Below, in pieces: positions 21,416-30,416 of a stretch of DNA of 64,000 nucleotides. This DNA is from Pseudomonas sp. PB120 (GTDB taxonomy: Bacteria > Pseudomonadota > Gammaproteobacteria > Pseudomonadales > Pseudomonadaceae). The notes under the pieces are model-generated. The model did no database searches, was not told where the DNA came from, and saw only the letters and a program-made list of their open reading frames with translations. Positions within the stretch are counted from its first letter, which is position 1; each line of letters starts with the position of its first letter. Position numbers and translations under genes: made by a program. The stretch covers positions 27,952-91,951 of the forward strand of contig NZ_RWIN01000082.1 in the NCBI RefSeq assembly GCF_009761815.1. The letters run 5' to 3'.

Positions 21416-21916
21416 TTACGGGATGTGATCCTTGTCGAGCAGCTTCACGATTTTCGGCATCACACTGAAAACCCCCAACGCCAGCAGCGTACTCAGTACC
21501 GCCGTCGACTCCCTTCCCAACCCCGCCGCCACACCAATCGCCGCCGTCATCCACAACCCGGCGGCGGTGGTGAGGCCTTTGACGTGGCCTTCGTCGCCTT
21601 CCTGGTTTTTCAGGATGGTCCCGGCGCCGAGGAAGCCGATGCCCGCGATCACGCCTTGGACCACGCGGCTCATGGCGTCTGCCTGTGAGCCGGACATTTG
21701 CGGCACCAGCACGAACAAGGCGGCGCCCAGTGCGACCAACATGTGGGTGCGCACCCCGGCGGCCTTGCCCTTGTGTTCACGCTCGAATCCGAGGATGCCG
21801 CCCAGGAGGGCGGCGATCAGCAACCTGACGGTGATTCGCGTCAGTTGCGAGGCGTCGCCGATGTCGGCGAATTCGGCTTGCAGGGTCACCCACACCTCAT
21901 GCCACCACGCGTTCAT
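21416..21916 (-). CDS. MgtC/SapB family membrane protein
   Basis: Protein of 166 residues with the MgtC core: an N-terminal amphipathic stretch, then about four transmembrane helices carrying LLIAALLGGILGFEREHKGK, GVRTHMLVALGAALF, GVIAGIGFLGAGTILK and GLTTAAGLWMTAAIGVAAGLG. These are the conserved segments of the family. It lacks the long cytoplasmic C-terminal domain of Salmonella MgtC, like many short members. The start at 21916 is behind AAGGAC, and an upstream in-frame ATG would add a non-conserved hydrophilic head. Some relatives act in low-magnesium adaptation. The role here is not shown by the context. Confidence 0.9.
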   Translation of the reverse strand: MNAWWHEVWVTLQAEFADIGDASQLTRITVRLLIAALLGGILGFEREHKGKAAGVRTHMLVALGAALFVLVPQMSGSQADAMSRVVQGVIAGIGFLGAGTILKNQEGDEGHVKGLTTAAGLWMTAAIGVAAGLGRESTAVLSTLLALGVFSVMPKIVKLLDKDHIP

Positions 21917-22051
21917 GTCGCTGTCCTTGTGCTGATGGATGGAAAATCGCTCGATTCTGGATGGACCGCGCCGACCATTAATCGGTTGCACAGAACGATG
22001 CCCGGCCGATGCGCCCTAACACTGTAGAACCCGCTCAAAAAGGACCTGCCC

Positions 22052-22285
22052 ATGACCGTTCGCATCGAAAACCAGACCTGCTTTTTCACCCTCGAAAACG
22101 GCGAAGAAATTCGTCTGTGCCCCGACGTGACCATCATTACCGACTCGGAAAAAGCCATGTCAGCGGTGGACATCAACGGCCAGCGCGTTTACATCACTGA
22201 AGCAGAAGCCGATGCATTGACCGTAGCAGGCGCTGTGGACGGTCGCCGGCATTTGAAGGCCACGGACAGTGATTCGGTTATTTGA
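22052..22285 (+). CDS. DUF3203-like small protein
   Basis: Protein of 77 residues, soluble, with no signal peptide. The sequence (VRIENQTCFFTLENGEE, then ITEAEADALTVAGAVDGR and LKATDSDSVI at the end) resembles the small family I know as DUF3203, found almost only in Pseudomonas. The start is behind AAGGA. It is divergent from the MgtC-like gene with a 135-base shared upstream region and is followed by its own clear terminator, so it is monocistronic. Function unknown. Confidence 0.75.
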   Translation: MTVRIENQTCFFTLENGEEIRLCPDVTIITDSEKAMSAVDINGQRVYITEAEADALTVAGAVDGRRHLKATDSDSVI

Positions 22286-22355
22286 CTGATCCGGTCAACC
22301 GCATCGCTGGACGCCGGATATAGCCGCCAACAGGTGCTTCAACTTGTCGCAGGCA

Positions 22356-22387
22356 GCGGATCAGCCAGCATCTGATCCGCTTTTTAT
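22356..22387 (+). terminator. Intrinsic terminator after DUF3203 gene
   Basis: GCGGATCAG, a 7-base loop, CTGATCCGC, then TTTTTATT: a perfect 9-base stem with a U-run, 70 bases beyond the DUF3203 stop. Confidence 0.85.
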
Positions 22388-22466
22388 TGCGATACCTGAG
22401 TCTGTTATGCAAACAGATCGACGCTCATAGTGCTCTGGCCTGATGGAGGCTGATGAGCGAAAGACC

Positions 22467-23897
22467 ATGAGCGATAGAATCCCCGTCCGATTAGTTGAAA
22501 GCACCGCTTCAGTACAGACTTTCGAGCCTTCGCGTCCAAAGATGAGGGCCAAGTCCAGCGACAACCTGATCCACACCCGCAGCTTCACCGGACTGTTCCG
22601 CACCCTGCGCATGGGCGGCGCGGGGTTTCTTTTCCTGTTGTTTTTCGGCACCGTGTGGCTGAACTGGGGCGACCGTCAGGCGGTGCTCTGGGACCTTGCC
22701 GACAGTAAATTCCACATCTTCGGCGCGACGTTCTGGCCCCAGGATTTCATCCTGTTGTCGGCGTTGCTGATCATCGCTGCGTTTGGCCTGTTCGCGATCA
22801 CCGTGTTCGCCGGCCGGGTCTGGTGTGGTTACACGTGCCCACAGAGTTCCTGGACCTGGATTTTCATGTGGTGCGAGAAAATCACCGAGGGCGAGCGCAA
22901 CCAGCGCATCAAGCTGCAAGCCGCCCCCTGGGGCCTGAACAAGGTGATGCGCCGTTCGGCCAAGCACACGTTGTGGCTGGCGATCAGCCTGCTGACCGGC
23001 CTGACCTTCGTCGGCTACTTCACGCCCATCCGGCCGCTGGCCGAGGAACTGCTGACCTGGCAAATGAGCGGCGTCAGTCTGTTCTGGGTGCTGTTTTTCA
23101 CCGGCGCGACCTACATCAACGCGGGCTGGCTGCGCGAAGCAGTGTGCATGCACATGTGCCCGTATGCGCGGTTCCAGAGCGTGATGTTCGACAAGGACAC
23201 CCTGACCATTTCCTACGACGTTGCTCGCGGCGAAAACCGTGGCCCGCGCAAACGTGACGTGACACCGGCCGAGGTCGGCCTGGGCGATTGCATCGACTGC
23301 CAACTCTGCGTGCAGGTCTGCCCGACCGGCATCGACATTCGTGACGGCCTGCAGATGGAGTGTATCGGCTGTGCGGCGTGCATCGACGCCTGCGATTCGA
23401 TCATGGACAAAATGGGCTACGCCCGTGGCCTGATCAGCTATACCTCGGAGCATCAGTTGCAAGGTGGCAAGACGCATCTGTTGCGCCCCCGGCTGATCGG
23501 CTACACCGCCGTGTTGCTGGTGATGATTGGCGCGTTGGTGCTGGCGCTGGTGGAGCGGCCGATGGTATCGCTGGATGTGAGCAAGGATCGGGGCCTGTTC
23601 CGGGAAAACAGCCAGGGGCAGATCGAAAACATTTACAGCCTCAAGGTCATCAACAAGACCCAGCAGCGTCAGGCTTACCGCCTGAGCCTGGTCGATGGCG
23701 ACGGTTTTCAGTTGCAAGGCAAGACCGAATTGAGCCTGGCACCGGGTGAGATCGTCGATGTGCCGGTGTCGGTGGCGATGACGGCTGACCGGCCGAGCAG
23801 CAGTTCGCAGACCCTGCGCTTCAAGGTGGTCGACAGTGATGAGCCGGGCATTTACAGCGTGGCCAATAGCCGGTTTGTGGCGCCGATGAACAGGTGA
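22467..23897 (+). CDS. ccoG: CcoG-type cytochrome oxidase accessory ferredoxin, orphan copy
   Basis: Membrane iron-sulfur protein of 476 residues, the CcoG/RdxA/FixG family, which supports cbb3 oxidase assembly by reducing copper. Transmembrane helices carry the conserved WCGYTCPQSSWTWIFMWCEK and CMHMCPYARFQ motifs. Two 4Fe-4S motifs follow, CIDCQLCVQVCP and CIGCAACIDAC, then a periplasmic Ig-like domain at the C-terminus. The start at 22467 is chosen because family members begin with a similar MSDRIPVR sequence. The next in-frame ATG upstream (22443) would add eight residues. No ccoNOPQ, ccoH, ccoI or ccoS lies in the window, so this is probably a second, detached copy. Confidence 0.92.
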   Translation: MSDRIPVRLVESTASVQTFEPSRPKMRAKSSDNLIHTRSFTGLFRTLRMGGAGFLFLLFFGTVWLNWGDRQAVLWDLADSKFHIFGATFWPQDFILLSALLIIAAFGLFAITVFAGRVWCGYTCPQSSWTWIFMWCEKITEGERNQRIKLQAAPWGLNKVMRRSAKHTLWLAISLLTGLTFVGYFTPIRPLAEELLTWQMSGVSLFWVLFFTGATYINAGWLREAVCMHMCPYARFQSVMFDKDTLTISYDVARGENRGPRKRDVTPAEVGLGDCIDCQLCVQVCPTGIDIRDGLQMECIGCAACIDACDSIMDKMGYARGLISYTSEHQLQGGKTHLLRPRLIGYTAVLLVMIGALVLALVERPMVSLDVSKDRGLFRENSQGQIENIYSLKVINKTQQRQAYRLSLVDGDGFQLQGKTELSLAPGEIVDVPVSVAMTADRPSSSSQTLRFKVVDSDEPGIYSVANSRFVAPMNR

Positions 23898-23945
23898 TCC
23901 TTTAGACTGCGGCGTTCTGGGGCACTGTTGGAGCACTGTTAAAAC

Positions 23946-24039
23946 TGTGGCGAGGGAGCTTGCTCCCGCTCGGCTGCGCAGCAGTCGTAAATTCTTGGGG
24001 GCGCTTCGCACCCCAGCGGGAGCAAGCTCCCTCGCCACA
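23946..24039. repeat. Long palindrome, TCGGCTGCGNAGCAGTCGT family
   Basis: Outer arms TGTGGCGAGGGAGCTTGCTC and GAGCAAGCTCCCTCGCCACA are exact reverse complements, with the core CTCGGCTGCGCAGCAGTCGT. Same design as 18902-19027, but with a different outer arm sequence. It ends 27 bases before the next gene, so that gene's promoter must overlap or precede it. Confidence 0.8.
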
Positions 24040-24066
24040 AACCGATAATTTCAATCCGGGCACTCG

Positions 24067-25476
24067 ATGAAACGCTACGAAAAATTCGCCGACGACATCG
24101 CTGAACTGATCCGCTCCGGCGTCCTCGGCCCCGGCCAGCGCGTGCCCTCGGTACGCTATGCCAGCCAGACTTACGGCGTCAGCCCGTCCACCGTGTTCCA
24201 GGCCTATTACCTGCTCGAACGCCGCGGGTTGATCCGCGCCCGACCGCGCTCGGGCTACTTCGTTAACACCCATGCGCCGAGCCCGTTTTCCGAGCCGGTG
24301 ATCAGCAGCCAGGTCAACGAATCCACCGAAGTCGACGTCAGCGAGCTGGTGTTCTCGGTGCTCGACTCGATCAAGGACCCGAACACCGTGCCCTTCGGCT
24401 CGGCGTTCCCCAGCCCGACCCTGTTTCCCCTGCAACGGCTGTCGCGCTCCCTGGCGAGTGCGTCCCGGGACATGGACCCGCGCATGGTCGTCACCGATAT
24501 GTCGCCGGGCAACCCGCACCTGCGTCGACAAATCGCCCTGCGCTACATGGTCGGCGGCCTGATGTTGCCCATGGAAGAACTGCTGATCACCAACGGCGCA
24601 CTGGAAGCGCTGAACCTGTGCCTGCAAGCGGTGACCGAGCCCGGCGACCTGGTGGCCATCGAAGCCCCGGCGTTCTATGCCTGCCTGCAAATACTGGAGC
24701 GACTGAAGCTCAAAGCCGTGGAAATCCCTGTGCACCCCCGGGACGGTATTGACCTCGGCGTACTGGCGCAGACCCTGGAACGTCACCCGATCAAGGCCTG
24801 CTGGTGCATGACCAGTTTCCAGAACCCGATGGGCGCCAGCATGCCCGAGGCGAAGAAACAGGCGCTGGTGGAACTGTTGCGCAGCCATCAGGTGCCGCTG
24901 ATCGAAGACGACGTCTACGCCGAACTCTATTACGGTCAGCACGCACCGAAGCCGGCGAAAGCGTTCGACACCGAAGGGTTGGTGATGCATTGCGGCTCGT
25001 TCGCCAAAAGCCTCGCGCCCGGCTACCGCATCGGCTGGGTCGCTGCCGGGCGCTACGCGCAGAAGATCGAACGCCTCAAACTCATGACCTCGCTCTGCGC
25101 CTCGATGCCGGCCCAGGCCGCCATTGCCGACTATTTGCAGCATGGGGGCTACGACCGGCATTTGCGTAAATTGCGTTATGCGCTGGAAGAACAGCAGAGC
25201 GCGATGCTCGCGGCCATTGCTCGCTACTTTCCGGCGCAGACCCGCGTCAGCCAACCGGCGGGGGGCTACTTTTTGTGGCTGGAATTGCCGGCACAGATGG
25301 ATTCGTTGAAGTTGTTTCAGATGGCATTGGCGCAGGGGATCAGCATTGCGCCGGGGCCGATATTTTCACCGACGCAGCGATTCAGGAATTGTATCCGGTT
25401 GAATTACGGCAGCCCGTGGGATGAGGCGGCGGAGAAGGCGATGGAGACGTTGGGGCGGATTGTGCGGTCGTTCTAA
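24067..25476 (+). CDS. MocR-type PLP-dependent transcriptional regulator
   Basis: Protein of 469 residues. An N-terminal GntR-like winged helix (about 1-75: GQRVPSVRYASQTYGVSPSTV) is fused to a fold-type I aminotransferase domain. The PLP lysine lies in CGSFAKSLAPGYRIGW, and the cofactor-binding TSFQNPMGASM stretch precedes it. Such proteins sense PLP or amino compounds and usually control an adjacent or divergent gene. Here the next gene, a short-chain dehydrogenase, is convergent, and the upstream ccoG is co-directional, so no target is obvious. No clear Shine-Dalgarno precedes the ATG. The initial KRYEKFADDIAELI matches the start of the GntR domain. Confidence 0.93.
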   Translation: MKRYEKFADDIAELIRSGVLGPGQRVPSVRYASQTYGVSPSTVFQAYYLLERRGLIRARPRSGYFVNTHAPSPFSEPVISSQVNESTEVDVSELVFSVLDSIKDPNTVPFGSAFPSPTLFPLQRLSRSLASASRDMDPRMVVTDMSPGNPHLRRQIALRYMVGGLMLPMEELLITNGALEALNLCLQAVTEPGDLVAIEAPAFYACLQILERLKLKAVEIPVHPRDGIDLGVLAQTLERHPIKACWCMTSFQNPMGASMPEAKKQALVELLRSHQVPLIEDDVYAELYYGQHAPKPAKAFDTEGLVMHCGSFAKSLAPGYRIGWVAAGRYAQKIERLKLMTSLCASMPAQAAIADYLQHGGYDRHLRKLRYALEEQQSAMLAAIARYFPAQTRVSQPAGGYFLWLELPAQMDSLKLFQMALAQGISIAPGPIFSPTQRFRNCIRLNYGSPWDEAAEKAMETLGRIVRSF

Positions 25477-25499
25477 AATATCCGGTGAACATGCCGGCC

Positions 25500-25597
25500 T
25501 CATTGCGAGCAGGCTCGCTCCCACAGGAGATCTGTGGTGTTCACAACAAGTGTGCTCACATCAATCTAATGTGGGAGCGAGCCTGCTCGCGATGAGG
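25500..25597. repeat. REPIN between convergent genes
   Basis: GCGAGCAGGCTCGCTCCCAC and GTGGGAGCGAGCCTGCTCGC in inverted orientation about 60 bases apart, between the regulator and the SDR gene. Confidence 0.9.
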
Positions 25598-25626
25598 CCA
25601 GAACAGACACCGCAAAACTCTACAGG

Positions 25627-26373
25627 CTACCGCCCACCACCCAGATCAACAAAAGTCCCCGTCGCATAAGACGCCTTATCCGACAACAACCACACAATCG
25701 CCTCCGCCACTTCATCCGGTCGCCCACCCCGGGCCATCGGGATCGCCGACTCAAGCTTGCTCACCCGATCCGGGTCCCCGCTCAACGCATGAAAGTCGGT
25801 GTAGATGTACCCCGGCCGCACCGCGTTGACCCGAATACCCTCGCCCGCCACTTCCTTGGACAAACCGATCGTAAAGCTGTCGAGCGCCCCTTTCGAGGCC
25901 GCGTAGTCCACGTACTCGTTGGGCGACCCGAGGCGCGCGGCCACCGACGAGACGTTGACGATGCTGCCGCCCTGCCCGCCATGCTTGGGCGACATGCGCA
26001 GGACCGCGTGCTTGGCGCAGAGGATCGGCGCCAGCACATTGGTTTTCAGTATTTTGAGAATGCGGAATTCGGACATTTCGTCGACCCGGGACTTGTGCCC
26101 CACGGTGCCGGCATTATTCACCAGCGCCGTGACCCGTCCGAGTTCGGTGTCCACACGATGAAACAGGGCGATCACTTCGTCTTCGATGCTGACATCGGCA
26201 CGCACCGCGATGGCTTGGGCACCCAGGGCTCGGACTTGCGCCAACACCGCGTGCGCCGCCTGCTCATCGGCCTGGTAGTTGATACAGATCCGATAGCCTT
26301 TTTCCGCGGCCAACAGTGCCGTCGCGGCGCCGATGCCGCGGCTGCCGCCGGTGATGACGATGACTTTGTCCAT
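25627..26373 (-). CDS. Short-chain dehydrogenase/reductase
   Basis: Classical SDR of 248 residues with a Rossmann NAD(P) motif TGGSRGIG at residues 8-15, the structural NNAG motif, catalytic Ser in NVSSVA and the YxxxK pair in DYAASKGAL, then the VRPGYIYT segment. A Tyr/Asn-Tyr-Gln after the second strand (CINYQADEQ) does not settle NAD versus NADP. The start at 26373 begins directly with MDKVIVITGG. An upstream ATG would add 26 unrelated residues. It follows the GGDEF/EAL gene on the same strand after 102 bases. Substrate unknown. Confidence 0.9.
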   Translation of the reverse strand: MDKVIVITGGSRGIGAATALLAAEKGYRICINYQADEQAAHAVLAQVRALGAQAIAVRADVSIEDEVIALFHRVDTELGRVTALVNNAGTVGHKSRVDEMSEFRILKILKTNVLAPILCAKHAVLRMSPKHGGQGGSIVNVSSVAARLGSPNEYVDYAASKGALDSFTIGLSKEVAGEGIRVNAVRPGYIYTDFHALSGDPDRVSKLESAIPMARGGRPDEVAEAIVWLLSDKASYATGTFVDLGGGR

Positions 26374-26475
26374 GCGAGCATTCCCCCAGTCCAAGCGTAA
26401 GCTGTCGGGGCAAAGAATAACCGTCATTCCCGGTTTTTGCATGGGCTCCATGGCAAAGACATCGTGTGGCAGCCG

Positions 26476-28572
26476 CTACACAACCAAATCTGCTGCGGTC
26501 GCCTTTTGCTCCGCCCGATGAATATCCGCCATGAAACGATCGGCTGGCAGCGGGTGCCCGAGCCAGTAACCCTGCAACGAATCGCAGCCGAGTTGGGTCA
26601 GGAAATCCTGCTGAACGTCGGTTTCCACGCCTTCGGCGACAATGCGCAAACCCAGCGCCTGCCCCAGCGCGACGATGGCGGAAACGATAGCGGCGTCATC
26701 GCTGTCACGTTCCAGGTCGCGCACGAACCCGCGGTCGATTTTCAGCTCGTTGGCTGGCAGGCGCTTGAGGTACATCAAGCTTGAGTAGCCGGTACCGAAG
26801 TCGTCGATGGAAAGGTCGACGCCCATTTCCGACAACTCTTGAAGCACCGTCATGCTCGCATCGGCATCGCTCATGGCGGTGGTTTCGGTGATTTCGAGGG
26901 TCAGGCTATTGGCCGGCAAATGGTGCGTGGCCAGTGCCTTCGCGACGCTCTGGACCAGCCCGGCATGGCAGAACTGCAAGGCCGAGAGGTTCACCGCGAT
27001 ACGCCAATCGGTGTAGCCCAGCACGTACCACTCGCGCATCTGACGGCAGGCTTCGTTGAGCACCCAATCGCCAATCGCAATGATGAGCCCGGTTTTCTCG
27101 GCCAGGTCGATGAATTTGTCCGGCAGCAGCATGCCCTGAGTCGGATGCTCCCAACGCAGCAACGCCTCGGCGCCTACCGGTTGGCCGTTGCTGGCATCGA
27201 ATTTCGGCTGGTAATAGAGGCTGAATTGCCGCTGTTCGACGGCCATGCGCAAATCCTGCAGCAGTTGCAGCTGTTTGCGCGCGTTGCTGTTCATCGAGGC
27301 GTCAAAGAAGCTGTAGCCGTTTTTGCCCGCGCCCTTGGCGTGATACATCGCCGCGTCGGCGTTCATCAGCAGTTCGTGGGCGGTTTGGCCGTTGCCCGGA
27401 TACAGCGAGATGCCCACGCTGGCGGATATCTGCAATTCATGTTCGGCGACCCGGAACGAACGCGCGATCAGGCTGACCTGTCGAGCTGCGAGGCTCACGG
27501 CGTCGTTCTGTTCGCCGAGCTGAACAAGCAGCACAAATTCATCACCGCCTATGCGCGCCAGCGTGTCCTGGCTGCGCAGATCTTCACGCAGTCGCAGCCC
27601 GACTTCACGTAACAGCTGATCACCCATGTGGTGACCGAAAGCATCGTTTACCGGCTTGAAGCCGTCCAGATCGATGAACATCAACGCAAAACAGCCACCC
27701 TCCGCTTCAACCCTCGACATGGCCTGATCGATGCGATCGGCCAGCAAGATCCGATTGGGCAGGCCGGTCAGGGTGTCGTGCAGAGCCAGTTGGGTCAGTT
27801 CGCGGTTCGCCTCGGTCAGCGACTGGGCCAGACTGGCCGTGCGCGCCTCGAGCCGTGCATCGAGGATCGACGTCAGCAAGGCAATGCTCAAGACCGCCAG
27901 GGTGGTGATCAGCACCAGATTGTCCAGTCCCTTGCCGCTCAGGCCATCGACGGCCGCGCCACAGAAACTGCCGTCCGGAAAACGTGCGGCCGCCATCGCG
28001 GTGTAGTGCATGCCGACTATCGCGACGCCCATGATCACCGCCGCGCCGCCGCGGATCAGACTGACGTAAGGCGTGGACTGGCGCAGGCGGAAAGCAATCC
28101 ACAATGCCGCGCCCGAGGCACCGACTGCGATGATCAGCGAAGCGCCGAACAGCGTCGGGTCGTAATCGATGCCCGGCTGCATGCGCATGGCCGCCATGCC
28201 GGTGTAATGCATGGCGCTGATACCGGCGCCCATGATCAGCGCGCCGAACGCCAGTTGCCAGGCAGGCAGTCGCGGTTGGCTGACCAGCCACAGGGCGAAT
28301 CCGCAGGACAGGATGGCGGTCAGCAGCGACAACAGCGTGATGCCAAGGTCATAGCCCAGGTCGATGGGCAGTTTGAACGCGAGCATGCCGATGAAGTGCA
28401 TCGACCACACGCCGATGCCCATGGCGCAAGCTCCACCCGCCGTCCACAAATGCACCGCCCGCCCCTTGGCCGTGGCTATACGCCCGGTCAGGTCGAGTGC
28501 GGTATAGGAGGCGAGAATCGCTACAAAGAGCGAGATGATAACCAGCGTGGGGGAATAGCTACCAATGAGCAT
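26476..28572 (-). CDS. MHYT-GGDEF-EAL membrane c-di-GMP enzyme
   Basis: Protein of 698 residues. The N-terminal part (about 1-235) has seven predicted helices with the MHYT sensor motifs SMHFIGM, SAMHYTGMAAM and GMHYTAMAAA, thought to bind copper and sense a gas such as O2, CO or NO. A GGDEF domain with an intact active site (RIGGDEFVLL) follows, then an EAL domain with AEALLRWEHP and DDFGTGYSSL preserved. Both diguanylate cyclase and phosphodiesterase activities are therefore possible. The start at 28572 puts the first membrane helix right after the N-terminus (MLIGSYSPTLVIIS). An earlier ATG would add a 34-residue head. Confidence 0.93.
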   Translation of the reverse strand: MLIGSYSPTLVIISLFVAILASYTALDLTGRIATAKGRAVHLWTAGGACAMGIGVWSMHFIGMLAFKLPIDLGYDLGITLLSLLTAILSCGFALWLVSQPRLPAWQLAFGALIMGAGISAMHYTGMAAMRMQPGIDYDPTLFGASLIIAVGASGAALWIAFRLRQSTPYVSLIRGGAAVIMGVAIVGMHYTAMAAARFPDGSFCGAAVDGLSGKGLDNLVLITTLAVLSIALLTSILDARLEARTASLAQSLTEANRELTQLALHDTLTGLPNRILLADRIDQAMSRVEAEGGCFALMFIDLDGFKPVNDAFGHHMGDQLLREVGLRLREDLRSQDTLARIGGDEFVLLVQLGEQNDAVSLAARQVSLIARSFRVAEHELQISASVGISLYPGNGQTAHELLMNADAAMYHAKGAGKNGYSFFDASMNSNARKQLQLLQDLRMAVEQRQFSLYYQPKFDASNGQPVGAEALLRWEHPTQGMLLPDKFIDLAEKTGLIIAIGDWVLNEACRQMREWYVLGYTDWRIAVNLSALQFCHAGLVQSVAKALATHHLPANSLTLEITETTAMSDADASMTVLQELSEMGVDLSIDDFGTGYSSLMYLKRLPANELKIDRGFVRDLERDSDDAAIVSAIVALGQALGLRIVAEGVETDVQQDFLTQLGCDSLQGYWLGHPLPADRFMADIHRAEQKATAADLVV

Positions 28573-28753
28573 GAGACTTCTCGCGAACACCCCGCCGTTT
28601 AGCGTCCATTCAAGGGGGGGCAAAAGGGGCGATTGTACTGATTGCGCTGGAGAACGCACTGACAAAATCAGCAAAGGGCCATCAAGCCGATGAAACGCTT
28701 GTTTGAGCCCTCACAGAAGACGCGTTTGCCACATGCAGCCGCTGCATCCGCCT

Positions 28754-28898
28754 GTAGCAGCTGCCGAGCTTGCGAGGCTGCGTTCGGCTGCGAAGCAGTC
28801 GTAAAAAATGAAAATGAATTTCTCCAGATGCACCGAGCCACCTGAGTTCACGACTGCTCCGCAGCCGAACGCAGCCTCGCAAGCTCGACAGCTGCTAC
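28754..28898. repeat. Long palindrome, TCGGCTGCGAAGCAGTCGT family
   Basis: Arms of about 49 bases. The left runs GTAGCAGCTGCCGAGCTTGC through TTCGGCTGCGAAGCAGTCGT, and the right is its near-perfect complement from ACGACTGCTCCGCAGCCGAA to CTCGACAGCTGCTAC. It shares the inner core with 18902-19027 and 23946-24039 but has different outer arms. Located between opmB and the MHYT-GGDEF-EAL gene. Confidence 0.8.
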
Positions 28899-28934
28899 AA
28901 GCGAACTGAGGCTCGGCTGTCTACCCACGAATGG

Positions 28935-30416
28935 CTATTGCGCTTTACTCATCTCCAACGCCCCATCCCAACCACCGCCCAACGCCGCAATCAGCTGCAC
29001 ACTGGCAATCAGGCGACTTTGCTGCAAATCCAGCACGTTGCGTTCATTGTTCAACGCCGTGGCCTGAACCACGACCACGTCGAGGTAAGCGATCAGCCCG
29101 GCCTTGTACTGGTTCTGGATCAAACGAAGGGATTCCCGGGCCGCGTCCAATGCCTGCTGACGCACCTCGGCTTCGTTTTCCAGGACTTTAAGCTGAACAA
29201 GGTAGTTTTCCACTTCGCGGAAGCCGTCGAGCACGGTCTGACGGTACTTGGCGACGGTTTCATCGTAGGCCGCTTCACTGCGATCGACTTCCGCCGAACG
29301 CTGGCCGCCGTCGAACAAAGTCATGGCCAGTTGCGGCCCGACCGACCAAAAGCGGTTCGGCACGGTGAACCAGTTGGATGACGTACTGCTGCTGTAACCG
29401 CCGTTCAGGCTCAGCGTCAGGTCCGGGTAATAAGCGGCCTTGGCCACACCGATGTTCGCGTTGGCGGCGATGACTGAGCGCTCGGCCGAGGCGATGTCCG
29501 GACGGCGTTCGAGCAGTTGCGAAGGCAGTGTCAGCGGTACCTCTGGCAACTCCGGGATATCGCGGGTTTCAGCCAGGCCAAACTCCGCCGGTGCGACCCC
29601 GATCAGTACGGCGATAGCGTTCTCGAACTGGGCACGCTGCCAGATCAGGTCGACGAGGTCGGCCTGAGTGCTTTTGAGCTGGGTTTGCGCCTGGGCCACC
29701 GCATCTTTGCCGGAGACACCGGCGCGATACTGGTTTTCGGTCATTTTCAGCGAGCGCTGATACGCCTCGACCGTCGCTTCCAGCAAGCGTTTCTGTTGAT
29801 CGATCACGCGCAATTGCAGGTAGTTCTGCACCAGTTCCGACTGTTGGCTCAGGCGCATCGCCGCCAGATCGGCAAAACTCGCCTCGGCATTCGCGGTGTC
29901 GGCCTCCAGCCCACGACGGAGCTTGCCCCAGACATCGGCCTCCCAGCTGACGCCGGCTTGCGCGGTGTAGGTGTTACGAATGCCGCTGGAGGAACTGCTC
30001 AGGCTTGAGTTGCTGCTGCCGGTGCCCTGGCTGGAGCGGTTTTTGCCGGCGGTCAGGTCCACCGTCGGAAAGAACGCACCACGGGCGCTGCGCACCAAGG
30101 CCTGGGCCTGGCGGTATTGCGCTTCGGACTGGGCGACCGTCTGGTTGGCGCTGTTGAGTTTTTCGATCAGGCCATTGAGCTGCTGATCGCCATACAGCTC
30201 CCACCAGGCGCCGCGAGCCAGCGCATCGCTCGGGTTGGCCTGACGCCAGCCTGCCGCCTCTTTGTATTGCACCGGCTCGGCCGTTTGCGGACGGTGGTAA
30301 TCGGGGCCGATGGCGCAAGCGCTGAGCAGCGCAATGCACAGCGACAGGCTCAACAAACGCGAGCCTCGGGCCGTTATCAGCGGTGCAGCCAGGTTCAAAA
30401 GCGATCGGTCAGTCAT
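28935..30416 (-). CDS. opmB: Outer membrane efflux lipoprotein, OprM family
   Basis: TolC/OprM-type channel of 493 residues that completes a tripartite efflux pump. The signal sequence ends in the lipobox LLSACAIGPDY, typical of OprM lipoproteins. Two OEP repeats follow with long coiled-coil helices and family motifs such as LEADTANAEASFADLAAMRL and DIPELPEVPLTLPSQLLERRPDIASAE (given in part). The start overlaps the stop of the upstream RND gene as ATGA. Position after two RND pumps and a membrane fusion protein matches MuxABC-OpmB of P. aeruginosa, on which the name rests. Confidence 0.93.
   Translation of the reverse strand: MTDRSLLNLAAPLITARGSRLLSLSLCIALLSACAIGPDYHRPQTAEPVQYKEAAGWRQANPSDALARGAWWELYGDQQLNGLIEKLNSANQTVAQSEAQYRQAQALVRSARGAFFPTVDLTAGKNRSSQGTGSSNSSLSSSSSGIRNTYTAQAGVSWEADVWGKLRRGLEADTANAEASFADLAAMRLSQQSELVQNYLQLRVIDQQKRLLEATVEAYQRSLKMTENQYRAGVSGKDAVAQAQTQLKSTQADLVDLIWQRAQFENAIAVLIGVAPAEFGLAETRDIPELPEVPLTLPSQLLERRPDIASAERSVIAANANIGVAKAAYYPDLTLSLNGGYSSSTSSNWFTVPNRFWSVGPQLAMTLFDGGQRSAEVDRSEAAYDETVAKYRQTVLDGFREVENYLVQLKVLENEAEVRQQALDAARESLRLIQNQYKAGLIAYLDVVVVQATALNNERNVLDLQQSRLIASVQLIAALGGGWDGALEMSKAQ

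Noticed and set aside
22509..24038. 509-codon open frame antisense to ccoG
   Set aside because: It covers the conserved ccoG frame, with biased composition and no recognisable domain.
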